64,000 bases of DNA, taken from positions 1-64,000 of the forward strand of contig NZ_AWFH01000034.1 in assembly GCF_000682715.1 (NCBI RefSeq). Direction: 5' to 3'. A program made the translations under genes and the position numbers. The DNA comes from Hyphomonas atlantica corrig. Lineage in GTDB: Bacteria; Pseudomonadota; Alphaproteobacteria; Caulobacterales; Hyphomonadaceae. The notes beneath the pieces are model-generated. The model saw nothing but the letters and a program-made list of their open reading frames with translations. It was not told where the DNA came from and made no database searches. This document shows, piece by piece, positions 44,326 to 53,426 of the stretch; positions within the stretch are counted from its first letter, which is position 1, and each line of letters opens with the position of its first letter.

Positions 44326-45555
44326 ATGACTTTTGTTCTGTTCCTTCTCTACGCGGCAATCGGCGGGGGCGTCGGTTACGGCGTGTTCACGCTGACGGAT
44401 GTCGGCATGCCCCTGTCCATCGCGGCGGGCGGTATCGCGACAGCGTTGCTCGGACAAATCCATATCCTGATCAAGTCTGACCGCTCCACCAAGGAGATCG
44501 ACGAGCGCATCGACCGTGTGGAGCGCACGGTCCGTGATTCTGTTGAGCGTGTTGATGTTGTTGAGGCGCGCACCGAGGCCGTTGAGGCGACGATCAAGCA
44601 TGAGCTCACCGAACGCCGTGATGCGTTGGTTACCGAAATGAAGCAGCTTGAAAGCCTCATCGACCGGCTGTCCAAGAGTTTCGAAAACAAGCTGGCCGAG
44701 ACCAGCGAGAACGCAATTGTGGCACCGGAAGAAGACGCCATTCTGCGCGATGTGCGCGACGCGCTGAAAGACGGTCGCGTCGATCTGCACTTGCAGCCGA
44801 TTGTCTCGCTGCCACAGCGCCGCGTATCGTTTTATGAGGGGTTCACCCGTCTGCGCCGTCCGAATGGCTCGCTGGTCCTGCCGGCCGAGTTCCTGGATGC
44901 CGCACGCCGGGCGAAGCTGATGGGGATCATCGACAACTTCACCCTGTTTCGGTGTGTCCAGATCGTGCGTCGCCTTGCGGAGCGGGATCGCCGCGTCGGC
45001 GTATTCTGCAACATCTCTGCATCCTCTTTGGAAGATTCGACATTCTTCCCATTGTTCCTTGAATTCATGACGGAAAATCGTGATCTTTCAGGCGCGGTTA
45101 TTTTCGAGATCACGGCTGACCGTTTCGAGACGCGCTCTCGCACGATGCGGGACAATATGGACAAGCTGACGGCGCTTGGCTTTCGCTTCTCGATTGATCA
45201 CGCAGACAGCCTTGCGCTGGATCTGCCGCGTCTTCAGTCAGCCGGTATTCGCTTTGTGAAGATGAATGGCACGCTGCTGATGGACCAGTTGCGCGATCCT
45301 GCTGGCCCGCGTCCCGTGTCGTCGATCAATCGCCGTGTGGACGGCGAAGAAGTCAGCGCTGTGTTCTCTCGCTATGGCGTTACCGTCGTAGCCGAGAAGA
45401 TCGAAGACGAGGCCAGCGTGATCGAAATTCTGGAATACGATATTCCTTACGGTCAGGGTCATGTGTTCGGCGCGCCGCGTCCGATCAAGTCTTCGCTGAT
45501 GGAAGAAACGGCCCCGCCACAGGAATTGGTCCAGCGCTTGTCCAATTTCGGCTGA
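44326..45555 (+). CDS. TipF-like protein: membrane segments, coiled coil and degenerate EAL domain
   Basis: 409 residues. Two hydrophobic stretches (about 3-22 and 28-49), a coiled coil (about 52-125) and an EAL domain (about 137-395) give the same layout as Caulobacter TipF, a c-di-GMP receptor that helps position the flagellum. The EAL motif reads EGF (Glu171), the DDFG region reads IDHADS and lacks the second metal-binding Asp, and the loop ends AEKIEDE. These changes argue for c-di-GMP binding rather than hydrolysis. No flagellar genes are next to it. The preceding 284-base gap holds the GTTAAC pair. Confidence 0.88.
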   Translation: MTFVLFLLYAAIGGGVGYGVFTLTDVGMPLSIAAGGIATALLGQIHILIKSDRSTKEIDERIDRVERTVRDSVERVDVVEARTEAVEATIKHELTERRDALVTEMKQLESLIDRLSKSFENKLAETSENAIVAPEEDAILRDVRDALKDGRVDLHLQPIVSLPQRRVSFYEGFTRLRRPNGSLVLPAEFLDAARRAKLMGIIDNFTLFRCVQIVRRLAERDRRVGVFCNISASSLEDSTFFPLFLEFMTENRDLSGAVIFEITADRFETRSRTMRDNMDKLTALGFRFSIDHADSLALDLPRLQSAGIRFVKMNGTLLMDQLRDPAGPRPVSSINRRVDGEEVSAVFSRYGVTVVAEKIEDEASVIEILEYDIPYGQGHVFGAPRPIKSSLMEETAPPQELVQRLSNFG

Positions 45556-45618
45556 TCCCGACCACCTTCAATTTGCCTCATTGATGCAGTCCGATGCCTC
45601 CAATTGGTGGAGGACGGT

Positions 45619-46116
45619 ATGAGATTTGTCGCGTTTTGTATTCCGGTAGTCGCCCTTTGTCGCGCAGCGGCGGCCGAGCCTCAAATGGTTCAGCGCATCA
45701 CGGTGGAATTGCCGGGGCCAGCTGAGTTCGAGGCGCCGGACGCGTTGCAAGCCATGACAGAAGGTGTCGTCTTTCTGGACCTCCGCATTTCGCCGGAACT
45801 GGAACCCAACCTGCTGAACTCAGATGGCAGTGCAGCCAACCTGGAAGGGTGCGAATTCGGTGGCGTGGAAGCCGATACGGTCATGATCGGAACGGGGTCC
45901 AATCACATGATCCTGGAAGTGCTGATGGGCGATCCTGAAACCCATGCCGCAAACTTGCTGTCCTGCAACTACGCGCCAGAGCTGATTTCTGAAGACGGTT
46001 TCGGCCACATGACGCGTGTCAAAGGCTGCTTTCTTGCGCATTCCATTTCCATTCCAACGGCCGTTCATTGGCGTCTCCATCCATTGCCTGCGTCAGCCTG
46101 CGGATTTGGCGATTGA
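45619..46116 (+). CDS. Small secreted protein of unknown function
   Basis: 165 residues from the ATG at 45619, which has GGAGG six bases upstream. A short signal peptide (FVAFCIPVVALCRAAAA) is followed by a domain with several cysteines (EGCEFGG, LSCNYAP, VKGCFLA) that could pair outside the cytoplasm. No recognised family. It ends shortly before the HAD-hydrolase gene. The C-terminal part looks less constrained, so a shift in frame near the end cannot be excluded. Confidence 0.65.
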   Translation: MRFVAFCIPVVALCRAAAAEPQMVQRITVELPGPAEFEAPDALQAMTEGVVFLDLRISPELEPNLLNSDGSAANLEGCEFGGVEADTVMIGTGSNHMILEVLMGDPETHAANLLSCNYAPELISEDGFGHMTRVKGCFLAHSISIPTAVHWRLHPLPASACGFGD

Positions 46117-46148
46117 CCGCCTCACTGGCCGGGCATAGGTCCATATGT

Positions 46149-47000
46149 ATGACAGATTTGAAATTTCCGGGCGGCTTGTCCGATATCGCGGACAAGTATG
46201 ATGCCGTTCTGTGCGACGTCTGGGGGGTCATTCACAATGGCCGCGCCAAATTCGACGAGGCTTGCGACGCGCTGGTGACTTATCGGTCCAAGGGCGGAAA
46301 GGTTTGCCTGATTACGAACGCACCTGTCCCGAAACAGCAGGTCATTGACTATTTCGAGCCACTGGGCGTTCCAGCGGATGCCTACGACGATTGCGTATCT
46401 TCAGGCGATGCGACCCGTGCGGAATTGAGCAAGCGCACAGACAAGGTGTTCTGGGCAATGGGGGCGAATGCCCGCTGGGAACGCGACCCATACCTGTATC
46501 AGGGACTGGACCTGAAATTCGGCGAGCCGGACGAATCGGACGTGCTGCTCTGTATCGGTTTGCGCGATTCACTGAATGACCACCCCAGCGATTATACGGA
46601 CACGCTAAGACAGGGGATTGATCGCAACATTCCCATGATTTGCGCCAATCCGGACAAGCAAGTGAGAATCGGTGGACGCCTGCATTGGTGCGCCGGCGCG
46701 CTGGCGGAAATCTATGAGGATCTTGGCGGCAATGTCATCTATCCGGGCAAGCCTCACGCGGCGATATATGATCTGGCGGTTGAGCGGCTTGGCGATGCCG
46801 CGGCGAACAAATCCCGCGTGCTGTGTATAGGCGACAGCCCAACGACGGACATGCGCGGTGCGCGGCTTCAAGGCTTTCATGGCCTCTATGTTGGCACCGG
46901 CCTGAAGGAGCATGGCGACAATTTTGAAGCGGAGGTCGCAGACCTTCTGGCCGATTACGGCGAGCAGGCGACCTATGCGATGACTGGCCTCAGATGGTGA
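46149..47000 (+). CDS. HAD-superfamily subfamily IIA hydrolase
   Basis: 283 residues from the ATG at 46149. The HAD motif I is CDVWGVIHNG (Asp23; Trp at the usual Asp+2 position Asp-x-Asp is replaced), motif II LITNAP, and motif III/IV GKPH and GDSPTTDMRGA. The wording agrees with the TIGR01459-type HAD-IIA group, common in alphaproteobacteria. The missing second aspartate of DxD suggests altered or weak phosphatase activity; substrate unknown. Followed by maoC-like and ribF genes. Confidence 0.86.
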   Translation: MTDLKFPGGLSDIADKYDAVLCDVWGVIHNGRAKFDEACDALVTYRSKGGKVCLITNAPVPKQQVIDYFEPLGVPADAYDDCVSSGDATRAELSKRTDKVFWAMGANARWERDPYLYQGLDLKFGEPDESDVLLCIGLRDSLNDHPSDYTDTLRQGIDRNIPMICANPDKQVRIGGRLHWCAGALAEIYEDLGGNVIYPGKPHAAIYDLAVERLGDAAANKSRVLCIGDSPTTDMRGARLQGFHGLYVGTGLKEHGDNFEAEVADLLADYGEQATYAMTGLRW

Positions 47001-47058
47001 CGTGTTGCGCTGCAGCGTGTAACCAAACTGCCGAAAAGCAATCAGGAGCCCAAACGGG

Positions 47059-47490
47059 ATGAGTGAGTTCACCGGTTACAAGTACGAAGATCTCGATGTC
47101 GGCATGTCTCATGAGACGGTGCACGTGATCACCGAAAACGATATCCAGCGCTTTGCCGAAGTGTCTGGCGACTTCAACCCTCTGCACATGTCAGACGAGT
47201 TTGCCGCGAAAACGGTGTTCGGCAAGCGCATCGCGCATGGTGCGCTGACAGCGAGCTACATCTCCGGCATTCTGGGCAATAATCTGCCAGGACCAGGCGC
47301 GATCTTTGTGGGGCTCTCCATGCGGTTCAAGCGCCCGGTTCACATTGGTGACGAGGTGACGGTGCGGGCAGAAGTGGCCGAGAAGAAAGATCGCGGCAAC
47401 CGCGTGACGCTGAAGGTCTCCTGTATTGTCGATGGCAAGCGCGTGATCACAGGTGAAGCGGAAGTGGTTGCGCCGCGCCGGGAGGATTGA
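47059..47490 (+). CDS. MaoC-like (R)-specific enoyl-CoA hydratase
   Basis: 143 residues. The hydratase-2 motif is FAEVSGDFNPLHMSDEFA (Asp and His of the catalytic dyad) with FGKRIAHGALTASYISG, as in PhaJ. It converts trans-2-enoyl-CoA to (R)-3-hydroxyacyl-CoA, which can feed polyhydroxyalkanoate synthesis or beta-oxidation. Its stop overlaps the ribF start (TGATG, 47488-47492), so the two are coupled although functionally unrelated. Confidence 0.9.
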   Translation: MSEFTGYKYEDLDVGMSHETVHVITENDIQRFAEVSGDFNPLHMSDEFAAKTVFGKRIAHGALTASYISGILGNNLPGPGAIFVGLSMRFKRPVHIGDEVTVRAEVAEKKDRGNRVTLKVSCIVDGKRVITGEAEVVAPRRED

Positions 47491-48413
47491 TGGGCGTTTT
47501 CGCCGACTATCGAGGCCTGCCGGAACGGGCGCGTGGTGCATCGATTGCCCTTGGCAATTTCGATGGGCTGCATGCGGGCCACAAGGCTGTGATGGCGGCG
47601 GCAAGAGAGGCGGGAGCCGGCAATTTCTCTGTGGCCACGTTCGAGCCGCCCCCGCACGCCTATTTTCGCCCGCAAGACCCTCCTTTCCGCATTTTCCGCC
47701 CGGAGCGCCGCAATGCTGCGATCTTGGCTGAAGGCGCAGACTCTGTGTTTGAACTGCCTTTCAATGGCGAAATGGCGTCCAAGACCGATGAGGAGTTCGT
47801 GCGCGAAGTTCTGGTCGATGGCCTTGGCGTGAGCCATGTGTCTGTCGGCTTTGATTACCGCTTTGGCCGGGGACGTATGGGCCATGCGCAGCGCCTGGCC
47901 AGTCTTGGGCGCGCACTTGGTTTTGGCGTGACCATTGTCGACGAAGTCCAGAACGAAGATGAGAAAGCCTCTTCAACAGCGATCCGTCAGGCATTGCGGG
48001 CCGGGGAGCCTGAACTGGCGGCGCAGATCCTGGGGCAGGTATGGGTTGCCGATGGCCCGGTTATCAAGGGCGAGCAGAATGGCCGGAAGTTCGGCTACCC
48101 GACCGCCAATACGAGCCTGGGCGAGCTGATCCATCCCAAGTACGGCGTGTACGCGGTGCGGGTTCGCATCGATCGGGCGGGTGAATGGTTGCCAGGTGTC
48201 GCCAATTTTGGACGCACGCCAACCACGGGTCTGCGCGATCCGCTGCTGGAGGCACACATCTTCGACTTTGATGGCGACATTTACGGTCGGTGGATGGAGG
48301 TTCAGATAATCTCTTACATGCGGCCAGAGCTGCATTTTGAGAGCCTGGATGCCATGGTGGTGCAGATGGGCAAGGACGTTATAGAAGCAAAGCAACGTCT
48401 GGCGGCAGCCTGA
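47490..48413 (+). CDS. ribF: Bifunctional riboflavin kinase/FAD synthetase
   Basis: 307 residues; ATG at 47490 with GGGAGGA just upstream. FAD synthetase domain first (GNFDGLHAGHKAVM, the nucleotidyltransferase GxxDGxHxGH; later FDYRFGRGRMG and SSTAIRQALRAG), then the riboflavin kinase domain (GRKFGYPTANTSL, KYGVYAVRV). Makes FMN and FAD, used by several flavoproteins here (TrmFO, acyl-CoA dehydrogenase). Normal length. Confidence 0.95.
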   Translation: MGVFADYRGLPERARGASIALGNFDGLHAGHKAVMAAAREAGAGNFSVATFEPPPHAYFRPQDPPFRIFRPERRNAAILAEGADSVFELPFNGEMASKTDEEFVREVLVDGLGVSHVSVGFDYRFGRGRMGHAQRLASLGRALGFGVTIVDEVQNEDEKASSTAIRQALRAGEPELAAQILGQVWVADGPVIKGEQNGRKFGYPTANTSLGELIHPKYGVYAVRVRIDRAGEWLPGVANFGRTPTTGLRDPLLEAHIFDFDGDIYGRWMEVQIISYMRPELHFESLDAMVVQMGKDVIEAKQRLAAA

Positions 48414-48487
48414 TTCTACTTGGAGTGTTGCCCAGTCGCCGCCACAATCACTTTCTAGAAACTGAAGCACTGGTTTGAGGGACGACC

Positions 48488-49054
48488 ATGTTGAAGTGTT
48501 TGATCGCCGCGGGGATTGGCCTTGCGGCTGTACCAATAGCGAGCGCGGATCCGGGGACGATGGATCCGCCTGTGCCAGAAGCCGGGACTATCGATCCGGC
48601 CTTGCTGGAGCCAATCCAGATCATCAAGACGGTGACGATGGACGATCTGCGTCTGATGCTGGATGAGGTCGGCGCGACCTTTATCGCGGCGGGGCGCACA
48701 GGCGATGGCGCACCTTTCGTGTTCGGCGAGTTCGAGGACGGTTTGACCTTCGGGGCTTATGCCGTCTGCGCGCTGCCGGATGGCAGTGATTGCCGCGGAC
48801 TGGAGTTCATGGCGGTCTATGGCTCATCGGTCAGCGAGCAGGTGATTGCGGGAATAGACCGCGATTATCCCGCAATCTCCCTCTACAAATCCGACGCGCA
48901 GAAGGTGCGTGTGTCGCGCTATGTCATCCTCGATCACGGCATCGCCTGGGACAACATGATCGAGAACATGAACGTGTTCCGTACGCTTTGTGGCAAGGTG
49001 TCAGAACGCCTGGCCAATCTGGCGGAAACGCAAACCACCGCTGAATGGCAATAG
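48488..49054 (+). CDS. YbjN-domain secreted protein
   Basis: 188 residues. A signal peptide (IAAGIGLAAVPIASA) precedes a proline-rich stretch and a YbjN-type domain: TMDDLRLMLDEVGATF, a strand pair with two cysteines (VCALPDGSDC), FMAVYGSS and VSRYVILDHGI. YbjN proteins are small sensory or chaperone-like proteins of unclear function. It stands between ribF and ileS with its own intergenic gap on both sides. Confidence 0.8.
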   Translation: MLKCLIAAGIGLAAVPIASADPGTMDPPVPEAGTIDPALLEPIQIIKTVTMDDLRLMLDEVGATFIAAGRTGDGAPFVFGEFEDGLTFGAYAVCALPDGSDCRGLEFMAVYGSSVSEQVIAGIDRDYPAISLYKSDAQKVRVSRYVILDHGIAWDNMIENMNVFRTLCGKVSERLANLAETQTTAEWQ

Positions 49055-49250
49055 TGACTCGTTAAGACGAGCCTGCTACGGAAATCGCATGGCACGGATA
49101 GACTGCATTCGAATTAGCCGCCCGGCTGCGCGCTGACCCGGAACGAACGGGGCCGCGAAGCCGGGAGCCCATGCTCTGAACGCATGAAAAAAAGCCGTGG
49201 CCATTGCCCGGCATTTCCGTAAAACACGCCAAAACTGCCATAGGCCCGAC

Positions 49251-52200
49251 ATGACCGATTCCCTGACCGACCGCGATTATCGCGACACGCTGTTTCTGCC
49301 TGCCACCGAGTTTCCGATGCGGGGCGGCCTGCCCAAGCGCGAGCCCGACTGGATCAAGCGCTGGGATGAGCTGAAGCTGTACGAAAAACTTCGCGCCGAT
49401 GCGAAGGCGCGCGGGGCCAAACCGTGGATCCTGCATGATGGCCCGCCCTATGCGAATGGCCACATTCACCTCGGCACGGCGATGAACAAGATCGTCAAGG
49501 ACATCATCGTGCGCTCGCACCAGATGACCGGTCTTGATGCCTCTTACCTGCCGGGATGGGACTGCCACGGCCTGCCGATCGAATGGAAGGTGGAAGAGGA
49601 GTTCCGCTCCAAGGGCAAGACCAAGGATGATGTCGCGCCTGGAGACTTCCGCGCCGCTTGCCGCGCCTATGCCGGCAAATGGGTGGACGTACAGAAGGCA
49701 GAGTTCCGCAATCTCGGCATCGAGGGTGAGTGGGACAATCCGTACCTGACGATGAAGTTCGAAAGCGAAGCCTCCATTGTGGGCGAGTTCCTGCGCATGG
49801 CGATGGGCGGCACGCTGGTGCGCGGCGCCAAGCCGATCATGTGGAGCCCGGTGGAACGCACAGCGCTGGCGGAAGCGGAAGTGGAATACCACGACCGCAA
49901 GGTGCCGGTGATCTGGGTGAAGTTTCCTTGGGCGGGCACGCATTTGGGAGATGGAGCAACGTTTCCTGATTGGGTAGCAGAAGCGAAGGGAGCATCGGTC
50001 GTTATCTGGACGACCACGCCTTGGACGATCCCAGCCAACCAAGCCGTCAGCTACAATCGTGAAATCTCATACAGCATCTACGAAGTTGAGGCTGTCATGA
50101 GTGAGGAAGAACTCGGATTTGCTCCGTATGCAAAAGTGGGCGAGCGACTTATCATCGCGGATAAGTTGGCACAAAGCGTCATGGATGGTGCGAAAGTTTC
50201 AAAGTTCCGGCCTGTCATCGCTGTCGATCCAGAAGGCTTGGTGAGTCTTCGGCACCCACTGGCTCAGGTGAGCGCATTTTTCGACAAACCCATCCCCATG
50301 CTCGCGGGCGATCATGTTACAGATGATGCCGGTACAGGCTTCGTGCATACGGCGCCGGCGCATGGTGAGGATGACTTCAATGTCTGGATCGCGTCCGGGC
50401 GCAAGGCGTCTGACATTCGCGACATCGTGAATCCGGATGGTGCTTATCAGCATCCGGAGCTTCCGGCCGCGCTGCAGGGGCTCGACATCATCCGCACGTC
50501 CGGCAAGAAGCGGGGAGAGCAGGGCAAGGCGAACCCGGAAGTCATCAAATTGCTGGCAGAGAGTGGAAACCTGCTCGCACGTGGCATGACGACGATCCGC
50601 GATGCGCATTCCTGGCGCTCCAAGGCACCGGTCATCCGCCGGGCGACGCCGCAATGGTTCATCTCGATGGACAAGCCCGGCCCGAACGGCAAGACGCTGC
50701 GCGAGAATGCGCTGAAAGCCATTGAAGATACCGAATTCTTCCCCGCTGTTGGCCGCAATCGCCTGCAGGCAATGGTGGAAGGACGCCCGGACTGGCTGAT
50801 CAGCCGCCAACGCAATTGGGGCGTTCCGATCACGATTTTCGTCAACAAGGATGGACAACCTCACACGGCCACGCTGGCTGCCGAACAGGCTGAGCAACTG
50901 AACGAAGCGATCAAAGCGGCGATCGCACAGGGCGGCGTCGAAGCCTGGTTCGATACGCCTGCGGAAGACTTCCTGTCGCCCCTCGGTCTGGATGTGGGCG
51001 ACTGGGACAAGGTGACGGACGTTCTGGACGTCTGGTTCGACTCCGGCACGACGCATGCCTTTGCCCTGCGCGAGCGCGGTATCATCGACCCGGAGACCGG
51101 GCAGGCGGATCTCTATATGGAAGGCTCTGACCAGCATCGCGGCTGGTTCCAGTCGTCCCTGCTGGAGAGCTGTGCAACACGCGGTATCGCGCCGTACAAG
51201 CAGGTGCTGACGCACGGCTTTATCGTGGATGCCGAAGGCAAGAAGATGTCGAAATCCATCGGCAACACGATCGAGCCGCAGGAGATCCAGAAACAGTACG
51301 GCATCGAAATCCTCCGTATCTGGACGGCCTCGGGCGACTACACTGAAGACCTGCGAATCTCTGACGAGATCATCAAGGGATCGGTCGAGACCTATCGCAA
51401 GCTGCGCAATACGGTGCGTTACCTGCTGGGCGCGCTGGATGGGTGGAGCGAGGCCGAAGCCCTGCCGCGCGACGAGATGCCGAGCCTTGAGCGCTGGGTG
51501 CTTCACCGTCTCGCCGAACTCGATGGCCAGATCCGTGCGGCTTACAATGTCTACGACTTCAAACGTGTCATGGCGCTGTTGATCAATTTCTGCGGCGTCG
51601 ATCTGTCTGCGGTCTATTTCGATATTCGCAAGGATAGCCTGTACTGCGACCCGCGCTTCGATACGCAATCAGCCTGGGACAAGGACACGGCTGTCTTTGG
51701 CAATCGCCGCCGCGCCGCACGCACAGTCATGGCGGCTGTGCTGGAACGCCTGCTGACATGGCTGGCTCCGGTCATGCCGTTCACGATGGAAGAGGCGTTT
51801 CTTGAAAGCCATCTGAAGGACCGGGCTGAATCTGTGCATCTGCTGCAATTCGCAGAAACGCCGGAAGGCTGGAAGGATGACGTGCTGGCCGCGCGCTGGG
51901 CAAAGATCTTCACCGTCCGCCGCGTCGTGACCGGTGCGCTGGAAGTGGAGCGCCGCGAGAAGCGGATTGGTGCGTCTCTGGAAGCTGCGCCGAAAGTGCA
52001 TATCGCGGACCAGGCTCTGATTGATGCCTTCAAGGGTGAGAGCGCCGCCGACATCTTCATCACGTCCGGCGCAGAGCTGATCCACACGTCCAACGGAAAT
52101 GGCGGCGGGTTCACGCTCGACGATACCGACGGCGTGGTCGTGTACCCGGAGAAGGCAGACGGCATCAAATGTCGCCGTAGCTGGAAGTATTTCGACCCAT

Positions 52201-52280
52201 CCACGGCTGACCCGGCCTTCCCGGACATTACGCCGCGTGACGCGCTGACCGTAAAGGCCTGGGACAAGGTTCACGGATGA
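49251..52280 (+). CDS. ileS: Isoleucyl-tRNA synthetase
   Basis: 1009 residues from the ATG at 49251 (a GTG at 49197 would add 18 residues). The HIGH motif reads HLGT (His73-Thr76) after HDGPPYANG, and KMSKSIGN is present near residue 665. The CP1 editing domain contains WTTTPWTIPANQ. The C-terminal KCRRSWKYF replaces the CxxC zinc finger of E. coli IleRS. The stretch 50041-50220 has 49 percent GC by my count, against 68 percent for 49321-49380. Charges tRNA-Ile; followed by lspA. Confidence 0.97.
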   Translation: MTDSLTDRDYRDTLFLPATEFPMRGGLPKREPDWIKRWDELKLYEKLRADAKARGAKPWILHDGPPYANGHIHLGTAMNKIVKDIIVRSHQMTGLDASYLPGWDCHGLPIEWKVEEEFRSKGKTKDDVAPGDFRAACRAYAGKWVDVQKAEFRNLGIEGEWDNPYLTMKFESEASIVGEFLRMAMGGTLVRGAKPIMWSPVERTALAEAEVEYHDRKVPVIWVKFPWAGTHLGDGATFPDWVAEAKGASVVIWTTTPWTIPANQAVSYNREISYSIYEVEAVMSEEELGFAPYAKVGERLIIADKLAQSVMDGAKVSKFRPVIAVDPEGLVSLRHPLAQVSAFFDKPIPMLAGDHVTDDAGTGFVHTAPAHGEDDFNVWIASGRKASDIRDIVNPDGAYQHPELPAALQGLDIIRTSGKKRGEQGKANPEVIKLLAESGNLLARGMTTIRDAHSWRSKAPVIRRATPQWFISMDKPGPNGKTLRENALKAIEDTEFFPAVGRNRLQAMVEGRPDWLISRQRNWGVPITIFVNKDGQPHTATLAAEQAEQLNEAIKAAIAQGGVEAWFDTPAEDFLSPLGLDVGDWDKVTDVLDVWFDSGTTHAFALRERGIIDPETGQADLYMEGSDQHRGWFQSSLLESCATRGIAPYKQVLTHGFIVDAEGKKMSKSIGNTIEPQEIQKQYGIEILRIWTASGDYTEDLRISDEIIKGSVETYRKLRNTVRYLLGALDGWSEAEALPRDEMPSLERWVLHRLAELDGQIRAAYNVYDFKRVMALLINFCGVDLSAVYFDIRKDSLYCDPRFDTQSAWDKDTAVFGNRRRAARTVMAAVLERLLTWLAPVMPFTMEEAFLESHLKDRAESVHLLQFAETPEGWKDDVLAARWAKIFTVRRVVTGALEVERREKRIGASLEAAPKVHIADQALIDAFKGESAADIFITSGAELIHTSNGNGGGFTLDDTDGVVVYPEKADGIKCRRSWKYFDPSTADPAFPDITPRDALTVKAWDKVHG

Positions 52281-52329
52281 GTGCGGGGAATCGCTTGATT
52301 GGCAGGGCTGAAGCTGCAATCTGCTCGGC

Positions 52330-52857
52330 ATGAAACTGAAACTTGCCAATCTCTGGGCCCCGGCGCTCATTCCAGTGTTCCTGCTGGCGGACCAATGGTC
52401 CAAATGGCTGATTCTGAAGGACCCCCGGTTCAACGCCCTGGCTTGCCTGGATAACCCCTATCAGTGTGGGCATGTCCCGCTGCCGGGGCCGATTGACCTG
52501 ACCATGTTGTGGAACCGCGGCATGAGTTACGGCATGTTCCAGTCTGAAGGCATTGGCCGCTGGTTGCTTGCCCTGGTGATGCTGGTAATCGCGCTCGGCT
52601 TTCTGTACTGGCTGGTGCGCCACGCCAGCAACTGGCTGTTGAAGCTGTCGCTGGCGATGGTCGTCGGCGGGGCCTTTGGAAATCTCATCGACCGGGTTCG
52701 GTTCGGGGCCGTGGTAGACTTCATCAACGCCAGCGACCTATACTTTCCGTGGGTCTTCAATGTGGCTGACGCTGCAATTAGTGTTGGCGCGGTCTTGCTG
52801 TTTGTCGACCAGTTCTTACTGTCGGGCCGGAAACAGGCTAAGACACAGTCTGAGTAG
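52330..52857 (+). CDS. lspA: Lipoprotein signal peptidase (signal peptidase II)
   Basis: 175 residues with four membrane segments. The catalytic aspartates lie in GGAFGNLIDRVRFGAVVDFIN and FNVADAAIS, both conserved. It cleaves prolipoproteins at the lipobox after lipidation; the window encodes at least eight such lipoproteins. Placement after ileS is the common bacterial order. A DUF3035 lipoprotein gene follows after 29 bases. Confidence 0.94.
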   Translation: MKLKLANLWAPALIPVFLLADQWSKWLILKDPRFNALACLDNPYQCGHVPLPGPIDLTMLWNRGMSYGMFQSEGIGRWLLALVMLVIALGFLYWLVRHASNWLLKLSLAMVVGGAFGNLIDRVRFGAVVDFINASDLYFPWVFNVADAAISVGAVLLFVDQFLLSGRKQAKTQSE

Positions 52858-52886
52858 TTTAATCGTGATGGCGAGGACGCCCTGAT

Positions 52887-53378
52887 ATGAAAAAACAGTT
52901 GTTCCTGATGGCGGCCGGTGCCGCATTGGTTGCGTCAACGGCCTGTACATCTTCTGGCGGTGGCCAGCGTACGCCGGACGAGTTCCGCGTTGTCACCATG
53001 TCTCCGCTGACCGTTCCGCCGAACTACAAGCTGCGTCCGCCTTCTGCAGGTGGTGCCCTGCCACCTGAACTGGATGGCTCACGCACGGAAACCACGGCCG
53101 CATTCGGCGCGACGATCGGCCGGAATGCCAGCGCGTCTGAAAAGGCTCTCGTGGCTGCAGCGGGCGCGAACGCGGTTGATCCGATCATTCGCACCCAGGT
53201 CGACTATGAAGAGACCAAGACGATCCGCAAATCGACCAGCATTGCGGACCGGATCTTGTTCTGGCGCAGCGATGACGAGGCGGCAGAAGAGATCGCGCTG
53301 GACAATGCGACCGGCGGGAACCCCGTCGTGATTGAGCGCTCCAGCGAAGGCCCACGCATCAAGCTGCCGGGAACCTGA
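52887..53378 (+). CDS. DUF3035 lipoprotein
   Basis: 163 residues. Lipobox STAC gives Cys20. The segment TPDEFRVVTMSPLTVPPNYKLRPPSAG is the DUF3035 hallmark, found after lspA in many alphaproteobacteria. The rest is polar and low in hydrophobics. Role unknown; its position suggests outer-membrane or envelope work. Followed by two M16 peptidase genes. Confidence 0.87.
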   Translation: MKKQLFLMAAGAALVASTACTSSGGGQRTPDEFRVVTMSPLTVPPNYKLRPPSAGGALPPELDGSRTETTAAFGATIGRNASASEKALVAAAGANAVDPIIRTQVDYEETKTIRKSTSIADRILFWRSDDEAAEEIALDNATGGNPVVIERSSEGPRIKLPGT

Positions 53379-53426
53379 TAAAATCAGAACCATGCGTCTG
53401 AAGAAAACCTGAGAGGAAACAAGCCC

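Noticed and set aside
49055..49250. Possible T-box or other leader riboswitch upstream of ileS
   Set aside because: T-boxes are not expected in alphaproteobacteria, and I saw neither the T-box sequence nor a matching specifier structure.
50199..51668. 489-codon minus-strand frame inside ileS
   Set aside because: Opposite conserved synthetase motifs; shadow frame.
53391..53411. Six-codon mini open frame before the M16 gene
   Set aside because: Too short to judge and without a clear ribosome-binding site; probably chance.
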